Positions 18,001-26,568 of a stretch of DNA of 62,603 bases are shown here, in pieces. Under the pieces are notes generated by a model. The model saw only the letters and a list, made by a program, of their open reading frames with translations. It had not been told where the DNA came from and ran no database searches. Numbering within the stretch: position 1 is the first letter of the stretch; every line of letters begins with the position of its first letter. The stretch comes from Streptomyces sp. 7-21. GTDB taxonomy: Bacteria; Actinomycetota; Actinomycetes; Streptomycetales; Streptomycetaceae. The DNA lies in the NCBI RefSeq assembly GCF_016741785.1, contig NZ_JAERRL010000021.1, positions 1 to 62,603 of the forward strand. The letters run 5' to 3'. A program made the position numbers and the translations under genes.

Positions 18001-18488
18001 GTCAGCTCGCCGCCGGAGATGCCCGAGCCGACCGGGGCGCCGGTGGCGTTGATGTCGTAGAAGTCGCCGTTGAGCGCCGCGACTGTGGTGCGGCCCTCGC
18101 CCGGGTCGTGCGCGGCTGCCAGGTCACTGACCGTACCGCTGCCGGTGACGTCTTCCCCCGCGAGGTAGTCGATCTCCAGATCGCTCGTCAGGTCCAGGGT
18201 CAGGGCCTGCGCGGCGAGCCACCCTCCCGGTTCGAGTGACTCGTAGGTCGTCAGCTGGGCCCCGGGGGCCACCGGCCGTTCGGTGCGGGACAGTTCGAGA
18301 GCGCCGTCCGGCACAGCGGACGCCGGAGCCGGGGCCGGGCTGACGGCGGAGCCGGGGGACGCCGGGGCGGGTGCCGCGGCGGCCGCGGGCGCGAGGCCGA
18401 GCGCGACCGCCGCCACGGTGACCGCGGCGGCCAGCGCCCGCGGGCGCGGGGCGGCGGCGAACGCTCTTCCTGACAGGGGATCGTCCAC
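15015..18488 (-). CDS. Secreted phosphodiester glycosidase / metallophosphoesterase multidomain protein
   Basis: The 1157-residue exported protein has three parts. After a signal peptide (about residues 15-40) comes a phosphodiester glycosidase (NAGPA-like) domain with the signature ALNLDGGGSTTL near residue 385. Next come Ig-like or bacterial surface beta modules, including a jelly-roll-like segment (about 600-740). A calcineurin-like phosphoesterase domain follows (about 800-1050) with FAVVSDAQF, VINGDWVDEG, VPGNHE, VVVIGHVPP and LGAHVGVF; a final beta module ends the protein. Together these could hydrolyse glycosyl phosphodiesters and release phosphate outside the cell, for example on teichoic-acid-like polymers; this is inference. 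The GTG at 18488 has AAGGAG seven bases upstream, which decides it over 18530. Confidence 0.85.
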   Translation of the reverse strand: MDDPLSGRAFAAAPRPRALAAAVTVAAVALGLAPAAAAAPAPASPGSAVSPAPAPASAVPDGALELSRTERPVAPGAQLTTYESLEPGGWLAAQALTLDLTSDLEIDYLAGEDVTGSGTVSDLAAAHDPGEGRTTVAALNGDFYDINATGAPVGSGISGGELTQSAAEGSSEAVGIGPGDAGRVLELYFDGTLTLPDGTQAPLAAYNAARVPDDGVGVYTPQWGDADRALTVPGATAVTEVTLADGEVTAVSDEPGEGRIPSGSTVLLGRGEGADILGALTAGDTVDIAYAPRTGDGGPLPRTAVSGRGVLVEDGEPVNWEGQPNNAAAPRTAVGFSRDGQEMYVLTVDGRQARSAGVTLTGLAGMMADLGAYSALNLDGGGSTTLLARAPGGSAPEVVNSPSDGRERPVPNGLAVTAPEGSGRLTGFTVATAASPAAAPTADTVPGGHPERVFPGLTRQLTATGYDETYGPAEGDPRWSTGSRRVGTVSQEGVFTARRPGSTEVTAAEGDARGSMELTVLGELARVEPTKRRVGLADATDRAAFGLVGYDAAGNSAPIEPSDVALSYDTSVITVEPDSRSGGFTVTAAPGQVSGAATVTATVGGTVTELVVTIGLHDVLTADLEDAADWSFSHARAGGSLAPEPAGRQGTGLRLTYDFSQDTATRAAYATAPQDIPVAGQPQSFSLWIYGDGHGAWPSLEVTDAQGTSHVLRGDYLTWEGWRNVTFAVPEGVAYPLSVHRFYVAETRPDQQYEGEIVIDELTARTPPEAELPAAGADAGAGVIGPGTEAADRDWRFAVVSDAQFVAREPDSETVAQARRTLREARASDPEFVVINGDWVDEGSPADLAFARRVIEEELGDTPWVYVPGNHEVMGGSLEQFEAEFGDARLAFDHRGIRFLTLDTSSLTLRGAGYDQVAQLREQLDDAAADPTVGAVVVIGHVPPRDTTAHPASQLTDRREAMLLESWLADFRRQTGKGVVYLGAHVGVFDSYHLEGVPYVIGGNAGKAPSAAPGDGGFTGWAVVGVDRVTPGEQARARRAPHEALPDWVTVQTMPHADGLTLQAPAALRRGETAEVQATVIQGQGQQAREVPVAFPVSADWSGSRDLFLGPAERATGRHVAAFDPATGELTGLRPGTVRLTVGVSGERQSVSVTVRR

Positions 18489-18610
18489 TAAGAACTCCTT
18501 GCACACGCTGGTCCGCTGAACGCACGTCATGCGCGTGGGGCCAGCGTGGCAAGCGCGCCGGGACGGCGCCAGGGCGCCGGCGGGAACTTCCGGCGAACGG
18601 CCCCCTGCCG

Positions 18611-21457
18611 TCAGGAGACGAGCGGCAGCATGTCGCGGAGGAACTTGCCGGTGTGGCTCGCCGGTACCTCGGCGACCTGCTCCGGCGTGCCCTCGGCGAC
18701 CACGAGGCCGCCGCCGTGCCCGCCCTCCGGGCCCATGTCGATCACCCAGTCGGCGGTCTTGATGACGTCCAGGTTGTGCTCGATGACGATCACCGTGTTG
18801 CCCTTGTCGACCAGGCCGGACAGCACCGCGATCAGCTTGCGGATGTCCTCGAAGTGCAGGCCGGTGGTCGGCTCGTCCAGCACGTAGACGGTGTTGCCCG
18901 TCGAACGGCGCTGGAGCTCGGCGGCCAGCTTCACGCGCTGCGCTTCGCCACCGGAGAGCGTCGGCGCTGGCTGCCCCAGCCGCACGTACCCCAGGCCCAC
19001 GTCATTGAGCGTGCGCAGGTGGCGCGCGATGGCGGGCACCGCCTCGAAGAAGTCGCACGCCTCCTCGATCGGCATGTCGAGCACCTCGGCGATCGACTTG
19101 CCCTTGTAGTGCACCTCCAGCGTCTCCCGGTTGTACCGGGCGCCGTGGCAGACCTCGCAGGGGACGTACACGTCCGGCAGGAAATTCATCTCGATCTTGA
19201 TGGTGCCGTCGCCGGAGCAGTTCTCGCAGCGGCCGCCCTTGACGTTGAAGGAGAAGCGGCCCGGCTGGTACCCGCGCACCTTCGCCTCGGTCGTCTCCGC
19301 GAACAGCCGGCGGATGTGGTCGAAGACACCCGTGTACGTCGCCGGATTGGAGCGCGGGGTACGCCCGATCGGCGACTGGTCGACGTGCACCACCTTGTCC
19401 ACCTGGTCGTCGCCGGTGACGCGGGTGTGCCGGCCGGGCACGGTCTTCGCGCCGTTCAGCTCGCGGGCCAGGTGCGTGTAGAGGATGTCGTTGACCAGTG
19501 TCGACTTACCGGAGCCCGAGACGCCGGTCACCGCGGTGAGCACGCCGAGCGGGAAACTCACGTCGATGTTGCGCAGGTTGTTGGCGCGGGCGCCGTGCAC
19601 CGTCAGGCGGCGCCTGGGGTCGGTCGGCCGCCGCATCGCGGGCACCGGGATCGACTTCTCGCCCGAGAGGTACTGGCCCGTCAGCGAGTCCGGGTTGGCC
19701 AGCAGCTCCTTCAGCGGACCGCTGTGCACGACCTTGCCGCCGTGCTCCCCGGCGCCCGGGCCGATGTCCACCACCCAGTCCGAGGTCCTGATGGTGTCCT
19801 CGTCGTGCTCCACGACGATCAGGGTGTTGCCCAGGTCCCGCAGGCGCACCAGGGTTTCGATCAGCCGGTGGTTGTCCCGCTGGTGCAGCCCGATCGACGG
19901 CTCGTCGAGCACGTACAGCACGCCGACGAGGCCCGAGCCGATCTGCGTCGCCAGCCGGATCCGCTGCGCCTCGCCGCCCGAGAGGGTGGCCGCCGCCCGG
20001 TCCAGCGAGAGGTAGTCCAGGCCGACGTCCACCAGGAAGCGGAGCCGCTCGTTGACCTCCTTCAGGACGCGCTCGGCGATCTTCTTCTCGCGCGCGGTCA
20101 GCTTCATGCCGCCCAGGAACTCGGCGCACTCGCTGATCGACATGCTGGCGACCTCGGCGATCGACTTCCCCTGCACCGTCACTGCCAGCACCAGCGGCTT
20201 CAGGCGCGTGCCGTGGCAGGCGGGGCAGGGGGCCTGGCGCATGTAGCCCTCGAAGCGCTCGCGGGAGGAGTCCGACTCGGCTTCCGCGTGCCGGCGGCGG
20301 ATGTACGGCACCGCGCCCTCGAAGGTGGTGGTGAACGCCCGCTCCTGCCCGTGGCGGTTCTCGTAGCGGACATCGATCCGGGTCTTGTGGCCGTACAGCA
20401 GGGCCTTCTTGGCGCGCTGCGGCAGCCCTTGCCACGGGACGTCGGTGCGGAAGTTCAGCGCTTCCGCGAGAGCGCCGATCAGCAGGCCGAAGTAGCCCCT
20501 GGTGTGTCCGTGGGACCAGGGGTGGATGGCCCCTTCCTCCAGCGTCTTCTCCGGGTCGGGGACGATCAGCTCCGGGTCCACCTCCATCCGCGTGCCGATG
20601 CCGGTGCACTCCGGGCACGCGCCGAAGGGGGAGTTGAACGAGAACGTCCGCGGCTCCAGCTCCTCGAACGACAGGTCGTCGTACGGGCAGTACAGATGCT
20701 CGGAGAACATCCGCTCCCGCTGCGGGTCGTCTGGCGGCAGGTCGACGAAGTCGAGGATGACCATGCCGCCCGACAGCCCGAGCGCCGTCTCGACTGAGTC
20801 CGTCAGCCGCCGCTTGGCGCTCTCCTTCACCGTCAGCCGGTCCACCACCACCTCGATGGTGTGCTTCTCCTGCTTCTTCAGCTTCGGCGGATCCGACAGC
20901 TGCACCGTCGTGCCGTCCACCCGGGCCCGGCTGTACCCCTTGGCCTGGAGGTCGGCGAAGAGGTCGGCGTACTCGCCCTTGCGTTCGCGCACCAGCGGGG
21001 ACAGCACCTGGAAGCGGCTGCCCTCCTCCAGGCCGAGCACCTTGTCCACGATCGCCTGCGGCGACTGCCGGGCGATCGGCCGCCCGCACTCGGGGCAGTG
21101 CGGCTTGCCGATGCGCGCGAAGAGCAGCCGGAGGTAGTCATAGACCTCCGTGATGGTGCCGACCGTGGAGCGGGGGTTGCGGGAGGTGGACTTCTGGTCG
21201 ATCGACACCGCGGGGGAGAGGCCCTCGATGAAATCGACGTCCGGCTTGTCCATCTGCCCCAGGAACTGCCGGGCGTATGCGGAGAGCGACTCCACGTAGC
21301 GGCGCTGGCCCTCGGCGAAGATCGTGTCGAAGGCGAGGGAGGACTTGCCCGACCCCGACAGGCCCGTGAAGACGATCAGCGAGTCGCGGGGGAGGTCCAG
21401 CGAGACGTTCTTCAGGTTGTGCTCGCGAGCTCCACGGATGACGAGTCGGTCGGCCAC
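18611..21457 (-). CDS. uvrA: Excinuclease ABC subunit UvrA
   Basis: The 948-residue damage-sensing ATPase has two ABC modules, with Walker A GLSGSGKSS near the N-terminus and GVSGSGKST in the C-terminal half. ABC signatures LSGGEAQRIRLA and LSGGEAQRVKLA and two zinc fingers (HCPECGRPI region; CENCSGDG ... CEVCHG) are present. UvrA2 loads UvrB at lesions. I used the GTG at 21457 (VADRLVIRGAREHNLKNV), which matches the family; GTG 21469 is also possible but lies only one base from the AGGAAAGG ribosome site. A degenerate LexA box lies about 120 bases upstream. Confidence 0.96.
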   Translation of the reverse strand: MADRLVIRGAREHNLKNVSLDLPRDSLIVFTGLSGSGKSSLAFDTIFAEGQRRYVESLSAYARQFLGQMDKPDVDFIEGLSPAVSIDQKSTSRNPRSTVGTITEVYDYLRLLFARIGKPHCPECGRPIARQSPQAIVDKVLGLEEGSRFQVLSPLVRERKGEYADLFADLQAKGYSRARVDGTTVQLSDPPKLKKQEKHTIEVVVDRLTVKESAKRRLTDSVETALGLSGGMVILDFVDLPPDDPQRERMFSEHLYCPYDDLSFEELEPRTFSFNSPFGACPECTGIGTRMEVDPELIVPDPEKTLEEGAIHPWSHGHTRGYFGLLIGALAEALNFRTDVPWQGLPQRAKKALLYGHKTRIDVRYENRHGQERAFTTTFEGAVPYIRRRHAEAESDSSRERFEGYMRQAPCPACHGTRLKPLVLAVTVQGKSIAEVASMSISECAEFLGGMKLTAREKKIAERVLKEVNERLRFLVDVGLDYLSLDRAAATLSGGEAQRIRLATQIGSGLVGVLYVLDEPSIGLHQRDNHRLIETLVRLRDLGNTLIVVEHDEDTIRTSDWVVDIGPGAGEHGGKVVHSGPLKELLANPDSLTGQYLSGEKSIPVPAMRRPTDPRRRLTVHGARANNLRNIDVSFPLGVLTAVTGVSGSGKSTLVNDILYTHLARELNGAKTVPGRHTRVTGDDQVDKVVHVDQSPIGRTPRSNPATYTGVFDHIRRLFAETTEAKVRGYQPGRFSFNVKGGRCENCSGDGTIKIEMNFLPDVYVPCEVCHGARYNRETLEVHYKGKSIAEVLDMPIEEACDFFEAVPAIARHLRTLNDVGLGYVRLGQPAPTLSGGEAQRVKLAAELQRRSTGNTVYVLDEPTTGLHFEDIRKLIAVLSGLVDKGNTVIVIEHNLDVIKTADWVIDMGPEGGHGGGLVVAEGTPEQVAEVPASHTGKFLRDMLPLVS

Positions 21458-21856
21458 GCCGGATGACACCTTTCCTGTCTGTCTGGGGGAACCGCGGCAC
21501 GCGGAAGACCCCTGTCAAGGGTAGGGGCGGCGACTGACAACCGGTCCCGCGTGCGGTGGCTGCGAGGAGTCAGCCTATAGCACGCACGTTCGATTATCGG
21601 CCGGATGCCTCTTCCGTTCAGTGGTTTCACTCAAAGGAGTGAGGCAGGTACCGCGTGCCCGCACGCACCGCCCCCGCGGCGGACTCCCCGGACTGCCCGG
21701 GCCCGGGCAGCGGCGGTGGCCTCGTGCGCTGCCGCGCCACGGCCTCCCCGCGCCATGGTGCCACCGCCTCTGCCCCGGTGCCCGCGCTGTCCGGCCGCCG
21801 GGCACGCGGCCCCCCGCTGCCGCCCCGCCCCGCTCCGCTCTGGAACACTGAGCGAC
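21458..21856. other. Divergent intergenic region uvrA / MBL hydrolase
   Basis: Apart from the LexA-like site and the uvrA ribosome-binding site, this 399-base region has no supported gene. The plus-strand frame running from 21605 into the hydrolase encodes a Pro/Ala/Arg-rich stretch without conserved character and looks non-coding. Runs of GCCCGGGC-type sequence near 21695-21710 could form weak hairpins. Confidence 0.4.
21578..21593 (-). promoter_or_regulatory. Candidate LexA (SOS) box upstream of uvrA
   Basis: On the minus strand this reads TCGAAC-GTGC-GTGCTA. The first half-site is a perfect match to the actinobacterial SOS box TCGAAC-N4-GTTCGA and the second matches 4 of 6. It overlaps a TATAGG element that could be the uvrA -10 hexamer. 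SOS control of uvrA fits known biology; the site itself is a prediction. Confidence 0.55.
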
Positions 21857-22513
21857 ATGTCCTACAGCGGAAAGGTGACCGTGGGCGGCCCGGCGGACGT
21901 CCACGAACTGACGCGGCTGATCATCTCCAAGGTCGCCGTCGGCCCCATGGAGAACAACGCCTACCTGCTGCGCTGCCGCCAGACCGGCGAGCAGCTGCTC
22001 ATCGACGCCGCCGACGAGCCCGGCACGCTGCTCCGCCTCATCGGTGACGACGGCATCACCGCCGTCCTCACCACCCACCGCCACCCCGACCACTGGCAGG
22101 CCCTGGCGCCCGTCGTCCGCGCCACCGGCGCCCGCACCTATGCCGGACGCCTCGACGCCGAGGGCATCCCCGTGCCCACCGACGTCCTGCTGGACGACCG
22201 CGACACGCTCACCATCGGCGACTGCCGTTTCACCGCCCGCCACCTGACCGGTCACACCCCCGGGTCCATCGTGCTCGTCTACGACGACCCCGACGGCCAC
22301 CCCCACATCTTCACCGGCGACTGCCTCTTCCCGGGCGGCGTCGGCAACACCCGCGGCGACGCCCGCGCGTTCGCCAGCCTGCTGCACGGCGTCGAGACCA
22401 AGCTCTTCGGCGAACTGCCCGACGAAACCTGGGTCTACCCGGGCCACGGCGACGACACGACCCTCGGCGCGGAGCGCCCCCACCTGGAAGAGTGGCGCGA
22501 ACGCGGCTGGTAA
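21857..22513 (+). CDS. MBL fold metallo-hydrolase
   Basis: The 218-residue glyoxalase II-like protein has the metallo-beta-lactamase signature THRHPDHW (H-x-H-x-D-H) near residue 72, then LTGHTPGS, FTGDCLFPGGVGNT and YPGHGDDTT. These supply the five further metal ligands expected for a dinuclear zinc hydrolase. It sits between uvrA and uvrC, as in other Streptomyces genomes, but its substrate is unknown and a thioester such as a lactoyl-thiol is only a guess. The ATG at 21857 matches the family N-terminus. Confidence 0.88.
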   Translation: MSYSGKVTVGGPADVHELTRLIISKVAVGPMENNAYLLRCRQTGEQLLIDAADEPGTLLRLIGDDGITAVLTTHRHPDHWQALAPVVRATGARTYAGRLDAEGIPVPTDVLLDDRDTLTIGDCRFTARHLTGHTPGSIVLVYDDPDGHPHIFTGDCLFPGGVGNTRGDARAFASLLHGVETKLFGELPDETWVYPGHGDDTTLGAERPHLEEWRERGW

Positions 22514-22547
22514 CGCGGTGTCCGGGCCCGGCAGTAGGGTGGCGACC

Positions 22548-24545
22548 ATGGCCGATCCCTCCTCCTACCGCCCCAAGCCGGGCGAGATCCCCGACTCGCC
22601 GGGCGTCTACCGCTTCCGCGACGCGCACCGCAGGGTGATCTATGTCGGGAAGGCCAAGAGCCTGCGCCAGCGCCTGTCCTCCTACTTCCAGGACCTCTCC
22701 GGGCTCCACCCCAGGACGGCGACCATGGTCACCACGGCGGCCTCCGTCGAGTGGACCGTGGTGTCCACGGAGGTCGAGGCGCTCCAGCTGGAGTACTCCT
22801 GGATCAAGGAGTACAGCCCGCGGTTCAACGTCAAGTACCGCGACGACAAGAGCTACCCCTCGCTCGCGGTCACGATGAACGAGGAGATCCCCCGCGCCCA
22901 GGTGATGCGCGGCCCCAAGAAGAAGGGCGTGCGGTACTTCGGCCCCTACGCCCACGCCTGGGCCATCCGCGAGACGGTCGACCTGCTGCTGCGGGTCTTC
23001 CCCATCCGCACCTGCTCGGCCGGCGTCTTCAAGCGCGCCCGCGCCGTCGGCCGCCCCTGCCTGCTCGGCTACATCAACAAGTGCTCCGCGCCCTGCACCG
23101 GCCGCGTCACTCCGGAGGAACACCGCCGCCTCGCCGAGGAGTTCTGCGACTTCATGGCGGGCCGCACCGGCACCTACCTGCGCCGCCTGGAAGCGGAGAT
23201 GCACCAGGCAGCCGAGCGCCTGGAATACGAGCGGGCCGGCCGGCTGCGCGACGACATCGAGGCGCTCAAGCGCGCCATGGAGAAGAACGCGGTGGTGCTC
23301 GCCGACGCCACCGACGCCGACGTCATCGCCCTGGCTGAGGACGAGCTCGAGGCCGCCGTCCAGATCTTCCACGTGCGCGGCGGCCGGGTCCGCGGGCAGC
23401 GCGGCTGGGTCACCGACAAGGTAGAGAACGTCAGCACGCCCGGGCTCGTCGGCCACGCGCTCCAGCAGCTCTACGGCGACGAGAGCGGCGAGGGCGTGCC
23501 CCGCGAGGTCCTCGTCCCCGCCCTGCCCGAGCCCGCCGAGCCGCTGGCCGACTGGCTCAGCCAGCGCCGCGGCTCCCGCGTCAGCCTGCGCGTGCCCCGC
23601 CGCGGCGACAAGCGGGACCTGATGGAGACGGTCGCGCGCAACGCCCAGCAGGCGCTCGCGCTGCACAAGACGAAACGCGCCTCCGACCTGACGACGCGCT
23701 CCCGTGCCCTGGAGGAGATCGCCGAGGCGCTCGCCCTGGACTCTGCCCCCCTGCGCATCGAGTGCTTCGACGTCTCGCACTTCCAGGGCGACGACGTGGT
23801 CGCCTCCATGGTGGTCTTCGAAGACGGCCTCGCCCGCAAGAGCGAGTACCGGCGGTTCCAGATCAAGGGCTTCGCCGGCCAGGACGACGTCCGCGCCATG
23901 CACGAGGTGATCACCCGCCGTTTCCGCCGCTACCTGCGGGAGCAGGAGAAGACCGGCACCTGGGCCGGGGACGGCGCCGGGCAGGAGCCGGACGGGGAAC
24001 CGCGGACCGCAGCCGGCGCGTCTGGCCCGGAGGACGACGGCCGCCCCAGGAGGTTCGCCTATCCGCCGCAGCTGGTGGTCGTGGACGGCGGCCAGCCTCA
24101 GGTGGCCGCCGCCCGCCGTGCCATGGACGAGCTGGGCATAGACGATGTCGCCGTCTGCGGCCTGGCCAAGCGGCTCGAGGAGGTCTGGCTGCCGGGCGAG
24201 GACGACCCCGTCATCCTTCCCCGCACCAGCGAGGGGCTGTACCTGCTCCAGCGGGTGCGGGACGAGGCGCACCGCTTCGCCATCCGCTACCAGCGCAGCA
24301 AGCGGTCACGGGCGATAAGGAAGGGTCCCCTCGACGCCGTGCCCGGCCTCGGGGAGACCCGCAAGAAAGCACTGCTCAAGCACTTCGGCTCGGTGAAGCG
24401 CCTGAAGGCGGCCACCGTCGAGGAGATCAGCGAGGTGCCGGGCATCGGCCGCAAGACGGCCGAGGCCGTCGCCGCCTCCCTCGCCGGCAGCCAGTCCCCG
24501 GCGCCCGCGGTCAACACCGCGACCGGAGAGATCATCGAAGACTGA
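22548..24545 (+). CDS. uvrC: Excinuclease ABC subunit UvrC
   Basis: The 665-residue dual-incision nuclease has an N-terminal GIY-YIG domain (PGVYRFRDAHRRVIYVGKAKSLRQR, about residues 15-95), a Cys-rich linker (CSAPCTGRV), a UVR domain binding UvrB (about 200-240), an RNase H-like 5'-incision domain (IECFDVSHFQGDDVVASMVVFEDG) and a C-terminal helix-hairpin-helix pair (about 590-650). A Gly/Glu-rich insert of about 40 residues after residue 460 is typical of Streptomyces. It completes the UvrABC set in this window and leads directly into rapZ. Confidence 0.97.
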   Translation: MADPSSYRPKPGEIPDSPGVYRFRDAHRRVIYVGKAKSLRQRLSSYFQDLSGLHPRTATMVTTAASVEWTVVSTEVEALQLEYSWIKEYSPRFNVKYRDDKSYPSLAVTMNEEIPRAQVMRGPKKKGVRYFGPYAHAWAIRETVDLLLRVFPIRTCSAGVFKRARAVGRPCLLGYINKCSAPCTGRVTPEEHRRLAEEFCDFMAGRTGTYLRRLEAEMHQAAERLEYERAGRLRDDIEALKRAMEKNAVVLADATDADVIALAEDELEAAVQIFHVRGGRVRGQRGWVTDKVENVSTPGLVGHALQQLYGDESGEGVPREVLVPALPEPAEPLADWLSQRRGSRVSLRVPRRGDKRDLMETVARNAQQALALHKTKRASDLTTRSRALEEIAEALALDSAPLRIECFDVSHFQGDDVVASMVVFEDGLARKSEYRRFQIKGFAGQDDVRAMHEVITRRFRRYLREQEKTGTWAGDGAGQEPDGEPRTAAGASGPEDDGRPRRFAYPPQLVVVDGGQPQVAAARRAMDELGIDDVAVCGLAKRLEEVWLPGEDDPVILPRTSEGLYLLQRVRDEAHRFAIRYQRSKRSRAIRKGPLDAVPGLGETRKKALLKHFGSVKRLKAATVEEISEVPGIGRKTAEAVAASLAGSQSPAPAVNTATGEIIED

Positions 24546-24586
24546 CACGGACACCTTCACACACTCGACACACGGGGGACGGCCAC

Positions 24587-25489
24587 ATGAACGAACCGAC
24601 CTCAGACGCGGCGGCCGACGAGGCCATGGCCATGCCGGAGCTGGTGATCATCTCCGGCATGTCCGGTGCCGGGCGCTCCACCGCCGCGAAGTGCCTGGAG
24701 GATCTCGGCTGGTTCGTCGTCGACAACCTCCCGCCCGCCCTCATCCCCACCATGGTCGACCTCGGCGCCCGCTCCCAGGGCAACGTCGCCCGCATCGCCG
24801 TCGTCGTCGATGTCCGCGGCCGCAGCTTCTTCGACTCGCTGCGGGAGTCGCTGACCGACCTCGACGCCAAGGGGGTCACGCGCCGCATCGTCTTCCTCGA
24901 GGCCTCGGACAACGCGCTGGTCCAGCGGTTCGAGTCGGTCCGCCGCCCGCACCCGCTCCAGGGCGACGGCCGGATCGTCGACGGCATCGCGGCCGAGCGC
25001 GACCTGCTCCGGGAGCTGCGCGGCGACGCCGACCTGGTGATCGACACCTCCAACCTCAACGTGCACGAGCTGCGCGCCAAGATGGACGCGCAGTTCACGG
25101 GCGCGGACGAGCCGGAGCTGCGTGCCACGGTGATGTCCTTCGGCTACAAGTACGGCCTGCCGGTGGACGCGGACCACGTGGTGGACTGCCGCTTCCTGCC
25201 CAATCCGCACTGGGTGCCCGAGCTGCGCCCGTACACGGGCACCAGCGAGGAGGTCGCGGGGTACGTGTTCAACCAGCCGGGGGCCAAGGAGTTCCTCGAC
25301 CGCTATGCGGAGCTGCTGCGGCTCGTCGCCGACGGCTACCGGCGCGAGGGCAAGCGGTACGTGACCATCGCCGTGGGCTGCACCGGCGGCAAGCACCGCA
25401 GCGTCGCCATGTCGGAGCGGCTCGCGCGGCGGCTGGCCGCCGACGGCGTCGAGACCGTCGTCGTCCACCGGGACATGGGGCGCGAATAG
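24587..25489 (+). CDS. rapZ: RNase adapter protein RapZ (nucleotide-binding, YvcJ family)
   Basis: The 300-residue protein has Walker A GMSGAGRST near residue 23, a Walker B-like VVVDVRGRSFF segment and the C-terminal GCTGGKHRSV motif that binds a sugar-phosphate-like ligand in RapZ. In E. coli RapZ senses glucosamine-6-phosphate and delivers a small RNA to RNase E. In Gram-positives the YvcJ homologue hydrolyses nucleotides and its role is less clear. It forms a tight operon with yvcK and whiA: two bases separate it from yvcK. Confidence 0.93.
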   Translation: MNEPTSDAAADEAMAMPELVIISGMSGAGRSTAAKCLEDLGWFVVDNLPPALIPTMVDLGARSQGNVARIAVVVDVRGRSFFDSLRESLTDLDAKGVTRRIVFLEASDNALVQRFESVRRPHPLQGDGRIVDGIAAERDLLRELRGDADLVIDTSNLNVHELRAKMDAQFTGADEPELRATVMSFGYKYGLPVDADHVVDCRFLPNPHWVPELRPYTGTSEEVAGYVFNQPGAKEFLDRYAELLRLVADGYRREGKRYVTIAVGCTGGKHRSVAMSERLARRLAADGVETVVVHRDMGRE

Positions 25490-25491
25490 AC

Positions 25492-26568
25492 ATGCCGGGC
25501 AAGGGCCTGCGATCACAGCCGGGACGGCCCGGCCCCGCGCCGCGGCGGGGGTGGCGCACGATCCGCCCGCTGCGCGGCCGGCGGCGCGCCCAGCCCAAGG
25601 TCGTCGCGCTCGGCGGCGGCACGGGGCTGTCCGCCTCCCTCACCGCCCTGCGGCGGATCACGGGCGATCTGACCGCCGTCGTCACCGTCGCTGACGACGG
25701 CGGGTCCAGCGGCCGGCTCCGCGAGGAGCTCGGCGTGCTGCCCCCGGGTGACCTGCGCAAGGCGCTGGCGGCGCTGTGCGGCGACGACGAGTGGGGCCGC
25801 ACGTGGTCGCGCGTCGTGCAGCATCGTTTCAGCAGCGGCGGCGCGCTCCATGATCATGCCGTGGGCAACCTGCTGATCGTCGCGCTCTGGGAGCAGCTGG
25901 GCGACCACGTCAAGGCCCTGGACCTGGTGGGCAAGCTGCTCGGCGCGCACGGCCGGGTGCTGCCCATGTCGGCCGTGCCGCTGGCCCTGGAGGCCGTGGT
26001 CAGCGGCCTGGACCCGGAGCGGCCCGAGGAGCTGACGACGGTCCGCGGCCAGGCGGCAGTCGCGCTGACCCCCGGCGAGGTCCGCGAGGTCGTGCTGGTG
26101 CCGAAGGACCCGCCCGCTGTGCCCGAGGCGGTCGAGGCGGTGCTGGACGCCGACTGGGTCGTCCTCGGTCCCGGCTCGTGGTTCTCCTCGGTGATCCCGC
26201 ACCTGCTGGTGCCGGAGCTCCTCGACGCTCTCACCCGCACCCGGGCGCGCAAGGTCCTGTCCCTGAACCTCGCGCCCCAGCCGGGGGAAACTGACGGGTT
26301 CTCGCCGCAGCGTCATGTGGAGGTTTTGGGACAACACGCCCCTAAACTCGCCTTCGACGTGGTGCTGGCAGACCGGGCCGCTGTGCCGGACGCCGACATG
26401 CTGTGCCAGGCCGCCGAACGGCTGGGGGCGCGGGTCGAGCTGGCGCCGGTGGCCGCGGCCGGAGACTCCACCGAGGGCGGCGGCACACCCCGGCACGATC
26501 CGGAGCTGCTGGCCGCCGCGTACGACCGTATTTTCCGAATGCATGGAAGGATCGGCCCATGGCGATGA
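25492..26568 (+). CDS. yvcK: Gluconeogenesis factor YvcK / CofD-like protein
   Basis: The 358-residue protein shows VVALGGGTGLSASLTALRR, VADDGGSSGRLREELGVLPPGDLRKAL, HAVGNLLIVAL and the later LGPGSWFSSVIPHLLVPE. This is the CofD/YvcK fold that binds UDP-sugars; the family is needed for normal cell shape and peptidoglycan synthesis on gluconeogenic carbon. A basic, Pro/Arg-rich 35-residue N-terminal extension precedes the domain. The last ten bases overlap the whiA start, indicating coupled translation. Confidence 0.93.
   Translation: MPGKGLRSQPGRPGPAPRRGWRTIRPLRGRRRAQPKVVALGGGTGLSASLTALRRITGDLTAVVTVADDGGSSGRLREELGVLPPGDLRKALAALCGDDEWGRTWSRVVQHRFSSGGALHDHAVGNLLIVALWEQLGDHVKALDLVGKLLGAHGRVLPMSAVPLALEAVVSGLDPERPEELTTVRGQAAVALTPGEVREVVLVPKDPPAVPEAVEAVLDADWVVLGPGSWFSSVIPHLLVPELLDALTRTRARKVLSLNLAPQPGETDGFSPQRHVEVLGQHAPKLAFDVVLADRAAVPDADMLCQAAERLGARVELAPVAAAGDSTEGGGTPRHDPELLAAAYDRIFRMHGRIGPWR

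Noticed and set aside
18553..18585. GGCGCC-rich palindromes downstream of uvrA considered as an operator
   Set aside because: Short GC palindromes of this kind are expected by chance at this composition, and their spacing does not suit either neighbour.
21605..21856. Upstream extension of the MBL hydrolase
   Set aside because: The extension is Pro/Arg/Ala-rich and the family N-terminus begins at the ATG at 21857.
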